A stretch of DNA of 64,000 nt. Source: Alphaproteobacteria bacterium (GTDB lineage Bacteria > Pseudomonadota > Alphaproteobacteria > RF32 > CAG-239). The translations under genes and the position numbers were made by a program. A model generated the notes under the pieces. It searched no databases and was not told the DNA's origin. It saw nothing but the letters and a program-made list of their open reading frames with translations. Of the stretch, positions 26,259 through 32,310 are shown one piece after another (the first letter of the stretch is position 1; every line of letters starts with the position of its first letter). Location: contig JAQWBS010000007.1 in NCBI GenBank assembly GCA_028706255.1, forward strand, positions 1 to 64,000. The letters run 5' to 3'.

Positions 26259-26732
26259 ATGATTAGTAATACACATGTAACAAAACCTACCGATATCGAA
26301 AGAAAATGGTATGTTGTTGATGCGAAGGGTGTTGTTCTCGGAAGACTTTCTGCAGAAATTTCAAAAATCCTTCGTGGTAAACACAAAACTTATTATACAC
26401 CTAACTTAGACTGTGGTGACTATGTTGTTGTTATCAATGCTGACAAAGTTAAACTTACTGGCAACAAATTGGCTGACAAAGCATATCACAAACACACTGG
26501 CTATATTGGTGGAATCAAAACAACAACTGCGGGCAAAATTTTGTCTGGTCGCTTCCCTGAAAGAGTGATTGAAAAGGCTGTTGAAAGAATGATTACTCGC
26601 AGTCCTATGGGTCGTCAACAAATGACTAAATTGAAAGTTTATGCTGGTGATGTTCACCCTCATACTGCTCAAAACCCTGAAATTTTGGATATTGCTTCTC
26701 AAAATCCTAAGAACAAAAGGAGTGCATCATAA
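26259..26732 (+). CDS. rplM: 50S ribosomal protein L13
   Basis: 157 residues with the L13 signature order: [28 protein letters not shown] in three pieces, [18 protein letters not shown], and [27 protein letters not shown]. Slightly longer than the usual 142-150. It forms the standard operon with rpsI: its TAA stop overlaps the rpsI ATG by one base. Confidence 0.97.
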   Translation: MISNTHVTKPTDIERKWYVVDAKGVVLGRLSAEISKILRGKHKTYYTPNLDCGDYVVVINADKVKLTGNKLADKAYHKHTGYIGGIKTTTAGKILSGRFPERVIEKAVERMITRSPMGRQQMTKLKVYAGDVHPHTAQNPEILDIASQNPKNKRSAS

Positions 26733-27220
26733 TGGCTAAATTAGAATCTTTGAAAGATTTGAAATCTGCTTCTTCAGAAACTTCTACTCCTGCAACTGCT
26801 AAAGTTGAAGTTCGTAAAGCGAATCGTGATAAATTCGGTCGTTCTTATGCAACAGGCAAGAGAAAAGACGCTGTTGCTCGTGTTTGGGTTAAACCTGGTA
26901 AAGGCAACATCATCATCAACACAAAGACAATTGATCAATATTTTGCACGTCCAGTTTTGAAGATGATTATCAATCAACCTTTCCAAGTAACAAACCGTGA
27001 AGGTGAATTTGATGTGATTTGTACAGTTAAAGGTGGCGGACTTTCTGGTCAAGCTGGAGCTATCAAACATGGTATCTCTAAAGCCCTTAACGAATATGAA
27101 CCTGAACTTAGAGCTGCTTTGAAAAAGGCTGGTTTCTTAACTCGTGACGCACGTGTTGTTGAACGTAAGAAATTCGGTAGAGCAAAAGCTCGTAGATCTT
27201 ACCAATTCTCTAAACGTTAA
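26732..27220 (+). CDS. rpsI: 30S ribosomal protein S9
   Basis: 162 residues: a variable N-terminal extension of about 40 residues, then the conserved [17 protein letters not shown], the [15 protein letters not shown] segment and the C-terminal tail ending YQFSKR, which reaches toward the P-site tRNA in the ribosome. The last 21 bases of the gene are the left boundary (attL) of an integrative element. The same six residues plus stop are encoded again at 30018-30038 with one synonymous change, so the insertion left the protein intact. Confidence 0.96.
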   Translation: MAKLESLKDLKSASSETSTPATAKVEVRKANRDKFGRSYATGKRKDAVARVWVKPGKGNIIINTKTIDQYFARPVLKMIINQPFQVTNREGEFDVICTVKGGGLSGQAGAIKHGISKALNEYEPELRAALKKAGFLTRDARVVERKKFGRAKARRSYQFSKR

Positions 27221-27222
27221 TT
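27200..27222 (+). repeat. attL of the integrative element
   Basis: Last 21 bases of rpsI plus TT. Matches 30018-30040 in 22 of 23 positions (A against G at the third position of a Gln codon). Confidence 0.85.
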
Positions 27223-27250
27223 TGGTATTATCAAAAATTACGAAAAATCA

Positions 27251-27281
27251 ATGGGTTGTATTTATTTACAACCCATTTTTT
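27251..27281 (+). terminator. Terminator carried by the element, now serving rpsI
   Basis: ATGGGTTGTA (27251-27260) pairs with TACAACCCAT (27267-27276), followed by six T. It lies just inside attL, so it belongs to the inserted DNA. Confidence 0.8.
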
Positions 27282-27283
27282 GT

Positions 27284-27301
27284 ATTCACAAAAAATTCAC
27301 A
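27284..27301 (+). repeat. 18-bp direct repeat, left copy (candidate integrase arm site)
   Basis: ATTCACAAAAAATTCACA, identical to 29950-29967 near the right end. A third partial copy, ATTCACAAAA, lies at 27347-27356, before the integrase gene. Confidence 0.6.
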
Positions 27302-27306
27302 ATCCC

Positions 27307-27348
27307 TTGACAGTCTTGAATTACTAATTTACAGTTTTCACATATAAT
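27307..27348 (+). promoter_or_regulatory. Candidate integrase promoter
   Basis: TTGACA (27307-27312), 17 bp, then TACAGT (27330-27335). TATAAT at 27343-27348 is an alternative -10 and overlaps a partial ATTCACAAAA repeat, so integrase binding could repress its own gene. Confidence 0.45.
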
Positions 27349-27371
27349 TCACAAAATGAGGTGTTTTTTTT

Positions 27372-28868
27372 ATGGTGAAAAAGATAGATACTAAATATTA
27401 TCAAGATGTAAATGAATATCGTGATGGTATGATATTAATATATAAAAGAGAAGGCTCCCCGAACTATCAATGCCGATTAAAAATTGATGAAGGAAAAGGT
27501 AAGGCTTACGAGGTTAAATCCTGTAAAACTCGTAATCTAGGTATAGCGCAAAAATTAGCCGAAGATTGGTTTGATGATTATCGTTATAAAGTAAAAAATA
27601 AACTACCTCTTAAAACTAAAACTTTCAAAGAAATATATAAAGATTGGATAAATCAAGCAGAAAAATCTCAAAATAGACAGAAGTTTTATGAGGGTAGGGC
27701 AAATTTGTATCTATTGGAATATTTCGGCAATTATAAAATTGATGAGATAAATGAAGATATCGTAAGAGGATATTGGCAATGGAGAAAAGATTATTATAAA
27801 AATAACCCTAATAAAATTAAAGGTAATGTTGCAGTTGAACCATCTCCTACATCATTAAAGATGGAAAGAACTGCAATAGAGGAAGTATTTAAGTATGCTC
27901 AACGAAAGAGGTATATTTCTATCATTCCTTTTGATGGTTATAAAATAAGAGGTGAAACGGAATGCAGAGATGAGTTCAAGTTAGATGAATTGACTAAGTT
28001 AAAACAAGAATTTTTTCTATCAACGCTTGATTCAAATCAAAAAAAGAGCATCGAATATCAAAAAAAGATGTTATACAATCTTGTTGTTTTTTTAGTAAAT
28101 ACAGGAATTAGGCCAACAAATGAAGTTTATGGTATTAAATGGAAGCATATTAAAGTTTCCAAAGACAATGAGGGAAGATATATTCTGCAAATTGATATTA
28201 TGCCAAATAATAAGACAGGAGCAAGAATAGTAATCAGTAATCCAGAAGCATATGATGTTTATAATAATATTAAGGGATTTTCTAAATATAAAGATGCTGA
28301 TGATTATTTTTTTAATAATTATAACAATGGTAGCCCAGTAAAAAATATCAGCAAAACGTTTATTGAAAAACTTAAAGAGTTAAATCTTTATATAAGTGAA
28401 AATGGCAAAAAAAGGCCACTATATTCTCTGCGACACACTTATGCTACACAAAGATTGCTAGCAGGTGTAGAAGTGTATAATTTAGCAAAAAATATGGGAA
28501 CATCAGTAAAAGAAATTGAAAAACATTATGGGCATACAACCAATCCTCAACTCACAGATAAATTAGTTAAAAACACTGAAATTTCTAGTATTCAGGAATA
28601 TATGAAAAGTGATAGATATAAAAAAAAGCAAAAAGAAAGAGAAAGAGAAAGAGAAATTAATAAACAAAAAGCTATAGAAAAAGAAATAGAAGAGGTTCGT
28701 TTATTGCTTGAAAAAGATGAAGAGGCATTTTCATTATTTACTGAAGAAATTAAGAATGCTAAAAATATGGATGAATCTAATAAAATTTATGAAAAATACT
28801 TTAGCAAAAAAGCAAAACCATTTTCAAAATCAAAAATGATTACATTTTTTAATCATTTTAATAAATAA
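27372..28868 (+). CDS. Tyrosine-type site-specific integrase
   Basis: Catalyses integration and, with helpers, excision at the rpsI end. 498 residues: an N-terminal arm-binding region, a SAM-like core-binding domain (about 70-180) and a catalytic domain. The catalytic Arg247 is in NTGIRPTNE, the second Arg354 with His355 in YSLRHTYAT, and the Tyr386 nucleophile in IEKHYGH. The first box histidine is replaced by Tyr, as in many phage integrases. A long Lys/Glu-rich coiled tail of about 80 residues (around 415-498) follows the usual end. The start has GAGGTG upstream. It faces away from attL, the normal orientation for an element of this kind. Confidence 0.92.
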   Translation: MVKKIDTKYYQDVNEYRDGMILIYKREGSPNYQCRLKIDEGKGKAYEVKSCKTRNLGIAQKLAEDWFDDYRYKVKNKLPLKTKTFKEIYKDWINQAEKSQNRQKFYEGRANLYLLEYFGNYKIDEINEDIVRGYWQWRKDYYKNNPNKIKGNVAVEPSPTSLKMERTAIEEVFKYAQRKRYISIIPFDGYKIRGETECRDEFKLDELTKLKQEFFLSTLDSNQKKSIEYQKKMLYNLVVFLVNTGIRPTNEVYGIKWKHIKVSKDNEGRYILQIDIMPNNKTGARIVISNPEAYDVYNNIKGFSKYKDADDYFFNNYNNGSPVKNISKTFIEKLKELNLYISENGKKRPLYSLRHTYATQRLLAGVEVYNLAKNMGTSVKEIEKHYGHTTNPQLTDKLVKNTEISSIQEYMKSDRYKKKQKEREREREINKQKAIEKEIEEVRLLLEKDEEAFSLFTEEIKNAKNMDESNKIYEKYFSKKAKPFSKSKMITFFNHFNK

Positions 28869-28919
28869 AAATGAGTTCATTTTATTTTTGCATTTTAAAT
28901 ATTGGTTGATGTAAAATGA

Positions 28920-28978
28920 TTTCATATTGTTAGTGGTGAATGGGATTTCTACCACTAACTGAAATCCCAATTTCATAT
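28920..28978. repeat. Interleaved inverted repeats flanked by TTTCATAT
   Basis: GTTAGTGGT (28929-28937) is complementary to ACCACTAAC (28951-28959), and TGGGATTTC (28941-28949) is complementary to GAAATCCCA (28961-28969). The two perfect 9-bp pairs interlock. TTTCATAT sits on both sides (28920-28927 and 28971-28978). The block ends directly at the ATG of the Rep-like gene. It could be a rolling-circle origin, an operator or a switchable RNA. Confidence 0.75.
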
Positions 28979-29515
28979 ATGAAAAAAACAATAGGTAAGC
29001 GTAGTTATTCTCCTTGCTATTTATTACAAAAAAAAGTGCCAGAATGGCGCTATAAAATTTTATTACTTAAAGATATTATTAAAGGATTAGATAAACAAAT
29101 GACTAAATTATTATATACGATTCAACCAAATAAATATTGTTGTTCAAGATTAAAATTGATAAAAGATTTTCAATCAGTTTTAAAAAAATATTATAGAAAA
29201 ACTCTTGGGCCAAGATATTATAAACACAAAGATAAACAATATCCTATGTTTATTTATCTTTCAAACGGTGATGATGGAAAAATCACACACCCTCACTTTC
29301 ATATAATTATTAATGATATTGATGTTGAAAAAACGGGTGAATTTCATTTTCATATGTATAGAGAAATGAAGAAATTGTATCCATCTTTGACTTCTGATAT
29401 GCAAGATTTACCAACAGTGGAAGATGAAGTCAATGCACACAAATATTCCGCTGACCAAAGCCAATCCTTATTCATTCACAAAGATTTATACGGAATGATT
29501 ACGTCAATTAATTGA
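28979..29515 (+). CDS. HUH-motif replication-initiator-like protein
   Basis: A 178-residue protein. HPHFHIII at 104-111 gives the His-hydrophobic-His pair (His106, His108) that binds the metal in rolling-circle Rep proteins and relaxases. A preceding beta strand, YPMFIYLSNGDDG, fits the same fold. Candidate nucleophile tyrosines follow (Tyr in HKYSADQS and KDLYGMI), but I cannot choose between them. It resembles the YagK/YfjJ and inovirus Gp2 type of small Rep proteins. An earlier in-frame ATG at 28940 lies inside the interleaved repeats, so 28979 is preferred even though its ribosome-binding site is weak. Probably nicks the element's origin. Confidence 0.65.
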   Translation: MKKTIGKRSYSPCYLLQKKVPEWRYKILLLKDIIKGLDKQMTKLLYTIQPNKYCCSRLKLIKDFQSVLKKYYRKTLGPRYYKHKDKQYPMFIYLSNGDDGKITHPHFHIIINDIDVEKTGEFHFHMYREMKKLYPSLTSDMQDLPTVEDEVNAHKYSADQSQSLFIHKDLYGMITSIN

Positions 29516-29542
29516 TAAATATATTCATATCAAGGAGAAAAT

Positions 29543-29743
29543 ATGGATATTAAGAATAATCAAATTAAATCAATGAATGAAAGAATAAAGGGGTTAATGA
29601 GCAAGAATAAGGAACTAAATAGTCAACTTGAACAAGAGCCTCTGGAACAACAAGAACAGAAAATTAAGCAAGATAAACTTGATAATAATAATGAATTAAG
29701 AAAGCAAAGAACTCAAAAATATGAGTTATATTGCCATTGTTGA
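29543..29743 (+). CDS. Small coiled-coil protein of the element
   Basis: A 66-residue, highly charged protein rich in Lys, Glu, Gln and Asn, probably one long helix or coiled coil over residues 5-58, ending CHC. AAGGAG lies at a good distance before the ATG, and it follows the Rep-like gene by 27 bp in the same direction. It could be an accessory factor for replication or excision; nothing in the sequence decides. Its 3' end overlaps the small minus-strand gene at 29713-29844. Confidence 0.5.
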   Translation: MDIKNNQIKSMNERIKGLMSKNKELNSQLEQEPLEQQEQKIKQDKLDNNNELRKQRTQKYELYCHC

Positions 29744-29844
29744 TTAGCATATTCATCATATATCGTTTGTATAAAAGATGTGATTGGATTTAATCCAGTA
29801 ATCCCTTTAATTACTGCTTTCCCACCACTTAAAGCTTTACTCAT
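29713..29844 (-). CDS. Very small protein of the element (43 residues)
   Basis: Starts Met-Ser-Lys-Ala-Leu-Ser-Gly-Gly and contains GITGLNPITSFIQTIYDEY. AAGGA stands at good distance before the ATG on the minus strand. Its last ten codons overlap the end of the plus-strand coiled-coil gene. It may be a true small protein or the stub of a longer phage-type protein. Family unknown. Confidence 0.4.
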   Translation of the reverse strand: MSKALSGGKAVIKGITGLNPITSFIQTIYDEYANQQWQYNSYF

Positions 29845-29949
29845 TGTTTTTTTCCTTATTATTTAAGTTCATTATTATTTAGGAATTTTTATTGACTAAT
29901 GCAATAGTCGTAATTAAGGCATAATTTATAGAAATAAAAATTAATTAAC

Positions 29950-29967
29950 ATTCACAAAAAATTCACA
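29950..29967 (+). repeat. 18-bp direct repeat, right copy
   Basis: ATTCACAAAAAATTCACA, identical to 27284-27301, 51 bases inside attR. The 100 bases before it (29845-29949) are AT-rich with a short GACTA...TAGTC palindrome at about 29894 and no gene. Confidence 0.6.
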
Positions 29968-30017
29968 CTGATTTTTTATTGTAATTAACTTATTGTTTTA
30001 ACATATATAAAAAACAA

Positions 30018-30040
30018 TACCAGTTCTCTAAACGTTAATT
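30018..30040 (+). repeat. attR of the integrative element
   Basis: Second copy of the rpsI terminus, coding Tyr-Gln-Phe-Ser-Lys-Arg-stop with CAG instead of CAA for Gln. Confidence 0.85.
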
Positions 30041-30064
30041 CGTTTTACAGAATTCGAAGTCAGA

Positions 30065-30094
30065 AAAGAGGAAGTTTTTACTTTCTCTTTTTTT
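30065..30094 (+). terminator. Probable original rpsI terminator, displaced by the element
   Basis: AAAGAGGAAGT pairs with ACTTTCTCTTT (one G-U) around TTTT, followed by T. It begins 24 bases after attR and would have followed rpsI before the insertion. Confidence 0.65.
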
Positions 30095-30129
30095 GTTGCC
30101 TTTTTTAAGGAAGATGTTATTCCTTTAAG

Positions 30130-30237
30130 TCTTATATCAAAGGGAAGTTTTATGAGGTTGTTGGCGTTGCTCGTTATTCTGAAGATATTGAACGAGATGG
30201 TAAAAAGTTTAAGCGGTTTGAGTTTGTGGGTGAGTAA
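30130..30237 (+). pseudogene. Fragment of a DUF1653-like protein
   Basis: About 35 codons read SYIKGKFYEVVGVARYSED and end KFKRFEFVGE-stop. The pattern HYKGxxYxVxGVARHSE is the core of small DUF1653 proteins. No start codon exists in this frame after the in-frame TAA near 30112, and the C-terminal half is missing. A decayed gene is the simplest reading; a frameshifted small protein is the alternative. Confidence 0.4.
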
Positions 30238-30265
30238 GTCTTTGCTTTTAATTTAGATAAAATTA

Positions 30266-30298
30266 AAGAGGTATAATCTTTGTGGGATTATACCTCTT
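30266..30298. terminator. Strong inverted repeat, probable terminator
   Basis: AAGAGGTATAATC (30266-30278) pairs perfectly with GATTATACCTCTT (30286-30298). It lies at the end of the minus-strand gene 30302-30589. The T-run is short. Confidence 0.6.
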
Positions 30299-30301
30299 AC
30301 G

Positions 30302-30589
30302 TTATGAAGCAGAAGGAATGGTATATGGCATAAGAATTTCCATATCTTCAATATTTTCACCAAGAATAAACTCTCTTATCACTTTTTGAATTTGTGAGGC
30401 GAGGCAAGTTTCGACGATTTTATTGTTCTCATCATATATTCTTTCAATGAGGATATTGGTGTTGGTAATGTTTACGGCAATTTGAGTGTTTAATCGTGAA
30501 TTACGAACAGCAATACCTTTTCCGCCATTTAAGAAAAAATTTTCTACAATTTGATCTCTTTTAATTCTGTTGTTGTGTGCTTCGTTCAT
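30302..30589 (-). CDS. Hypothetical protein
   Basis: A 95-residue soluble protein with an N-terminal basic region and strand-like segments (IAVNITNTNILIERIYDE). It has no signal peptide and no family I recognise. The composition is ordinary for this genome, unlike the element upstream. A single gene. The 246 bases between it and the lipoprotein pair (30590-30835) are AT-rich, with TATGAT near 30735 as a possible -10 for the plus-strand genes. Confidence 0.6.
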   Translation of the reverse strand: MNEAHNNRIKRDQIVENFFLNGGKGIAVRNSRLNTQIAVNITNTNILIERIYDENNKIVETCLASQIQKVIREFILGENIEDMEILMPYTIPSAS

Positions 30590-30835
30590 TGTTTTAGTTG
30601 CTAGTAATTAGTAATAATAATTTAATTTAAACGCCAATATTACTGATTTTTATTACTTTGTACAGCAATAATTTACATTATTTATGATTTTTTTGATGTC
30701 ACAAAAATTTAATGCAAAAACAAATACTTTGTGCTATGATGGGAGTACCAAAAATTATTTATTTTATTATTTTAGCAATATTCGGTGTTTTGCTGGAATA
30801 GTTTTTCATTTTAAAAATTAAAAAATATATATTAT

Positions 30836-31267
30836 ATGAAAAAGATTTTATTCATGTTAATTGCATTCCTAGGGATTGCGTTAACGCAAACGTCTTGTAC
30901 GGTTCAGCAATTAGGTAGAGCTAACCAATCGATGCAAATTTATGAAAGATATGAAGCGAATGCTCGTGTCTGGCAATCTCGAAATCCAAAGAGATTAAGT
31001 TCAACAGGAGCTCGGATCATCAAATCGGGGAACATTGTTTCCTCTATTGAGTGGGATAATGCGCTTTTAAGAGGTGAGAATGGCTATGTTGTGCTTTATA
31101 AAAGAGCAAAAAATGGTTGGCTTGTTGTGAGAAAATTTCATCCTCGTAGTGGAGGGAGCTATTCATTTGATGGCATCACTCGTTACGGGACTGATGATGT
31201 AAAAGTTGTTGCAACTGCTGGTCGGATTGATGTTTACATGAATCGAGAAAGTCATCGAATGAGGTAA
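30836..31267 (+). CDS. Lipoprotein, first of a tandem paralogous pair
   Basis: 143 residues with a lipoprotein signal (MKKILFMLIAFLGIALTQTSC). The mature part shares SIEWDNALLRGENGYVVLY with FEWDNAIIQNEEGFIVLY of the next gene, and a later Lys-Val-x-x-x-Ser/Ala-Thr-x-Gly pattern. Predicted all-beta. It precedes its paralogue by 20 bp in the same direction, so both come from one transcript. Function unknown; surface or periplasmic side of a membrane. Confidence 0.7.
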   Translation: MKKILFMLIAFLGIALTQTSCTVQQLGRANQSMQIYERYEANARVWQSRNPKRLSSTGARIIKSGNIVSSIEWDNALLRGENGYVVLYKRAKNGWLVVRKFHPRSGGSYSFDGITRYGTDDVKVVATAGRIDVYMNRESHRMR

Positions 31268-31287
31268 ATTACTAAAAAAATATCATT

Positions 31288-31701
31288 ATGAAAAAAACAA
31301 TGTTATTTATCATCACCATTCTAGGAATGGTGATGATTTCTTGCTCTGTGGGGCAGATGTATTCTTCATATAATGTTATGCGGCATTACAAGGGAAATCC
31401 TCGTGTTGTCTCGAAACAATATAGTGAAGTTTATGCGGAGAAGACAACGGGAAATTACTTTACTTATTTTGAATGGGATAATGCAATCATCCAGAACGAG
31501 GAAGGCTTTATTGTTCTCTACACAAGGGCAGGAAATGGGCAGTTTCTTTTCACAAAGGAATTTGCTCGTTTGAAAAAATCTTCTCATTCTTTCAATGGTG
31601 AAATTGGAGGGAAGAAGGATAAAGTAAAAATCATCTCCTCCACAGGAGGGGCGATTACCGTCAATATTAATGGAAAAGTCTATTATATGATGGGAAAATA
31701 A
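31288..31701 (+). CDS. Lipoprotein, second of a tandem paralogous pair
   Basis: 137 residues, lipoprotein signal ending MISC. Similar to the preceding gene across the WDNA core and the C-terminal strands (KVKIISSTGGAITVNING), but clearly diverged, so the duplication is old. It ends at a shared bidirectional terminator. Confidence 0.7.
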   Translation: MKKTMLFIITILGMVMISCSVGQMYSSYNVMRHYKGNPRVVSKQYSEVYAEKTTGNYFTYFEWDNAIIQNEEGFIVLYTRAGNGQFLFTKEFARLKKSSHSFNGEIGGKKDKVKIISSTGGAITVNINGKVYYMMGK

Positions 31702-31705
31702 AAAA

Positions 31706-31742
31706 AAGAGAGGAGATTTTTAATTAAAAAATCTTCTCTCTT
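31706..31742. terminator. Bidirectional terminator
   Basis: AAGAGAGGAGATTTTT pairs with AAAAATCTTCTCTCTT, with one mismatch, between convergent genes. It overlaps the last codons of the minus-strand gene. Confidence 0.75.
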
Positions 31743-32179
31743 ATTTTTTGAACTCTTGCTTTTGTTTCTTCTTCAAGAGCTTTTTGTCTTTCAAGCGCTT
31801 TCGCTTTATATTCCGCTTCTTTGCGTTCTAGCTCAGCTTTTTCTTTCTTTTCAATTTCTCTTTTTTCAGCTTCTTGTTTATCTTTTTCTATCAAATTTTG
31901 ATAAAAAACCACCATATGTTCATTGTTTTTGATTTGTTTCTTGAAATGGTTGATTTCCATATTCAAAAATTCAATCTCTTTGGCTTTAACAGCAGGCGAA
32001 AAAACAGAATCTGAAAATTGGCTAATCATCTCAATTCGTTTTTCCTTAATAGGAATCATTAAAACGAATTCTTTGTTTTCCTGTTCAAGTTTCTCAATTC
32101 TTTTCTCCCATAAGTCTTGTGCAAAAGATGAAATGGAAAAAAGAATCAACGAAAACAGGGTAATAATAATCTGTTTCAT
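31724..32179 (-). CDS. Secreted coiled-coil protein
   Basis: 151 residues. A signal peptide (MKQIIITLFSLILFSISSFAQ) is followed by a charged helical domain. Residues about 95-150 are a dense Lys/Glu/Ala coiled coil (EKREIEKKEKAELERKEAEY). Probably periplasmic. No family recognised; charged coiled coils give false matches easily. Confidence 0.65.
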   Translation of the reverse strand: MKQIIITLFSLILFSISSFAQDLWEKRIEKLEQENKEFVLMIPIKEKRIEMISQFSDSVFSPAVKAKEIEFLNMEINHFKKQIKNNEHMVVFYQNLIEKDKQEAEKREIEKKEKAELERKEAEYKAKALERQKALEEETKARVQKIREKIF

Positions 32180-32273
32180 TTTATTTTGTTTAATTTGTAA
32201 ATAATTGTTTTATGGCAAGAGGATAACATTAAATTGGTATTTTGTAAATATAACAAAAGTTATTATTTTATAG

Positions 32274-32308
32274 AAAGAAGACCAAGTTTTGTGCTTGGTC
32301 TTCTTTTT
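32274..32308. terminator. Terminator of prfC
   Basis: AAAGAAGACCAAG pairs with CTTGGTCTTCTTT around TTTTGTG, with T or A runs on both sides. Confidence 0.85.
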
Positions 32309-32310
32309 GA

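Larger units (their letters stand above)
27200..30040. mobile_element. Compact integrative element inserted at the 3' end of rpsI
   Basis: About 2.8 kb bounded by 23-bp direct repeats, 27200-27222 (attL) and 30018-30040 (attR). These repeats match except for one base, and both encode Tyr-Gln-Phe-Ser-Lys-Arg-stop. Contents in order: a terminator, an 18-bp direct repeat, a tyrosine integrase, interleaved inverted repeats, an HUH-type Rep-like gene, a small coiled-coil protein, a small minus-strand gene and a second copy of the 18-bp repeat. It is visibly more AT-rich than rpsI. No capsid, conjugation or resistance genes are seen, so it looks like a satellite, a small integrated replicon or the remains of a larger one. 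Confidence 0.85.

Noticed and set aside
28929-28969. A true H-type RNA pseudoknot from the interleaved repeats
   Set aside because: With single-base connecting loops both 9-bp stems cannot form together, so alternative hairpins or a DNA-level role are more likely.
27200-30040. Complete prophage or conjugative element
   Set aside because: No capsid, terminase, portal, lysis or transfer genes are present between the attachment repeats.
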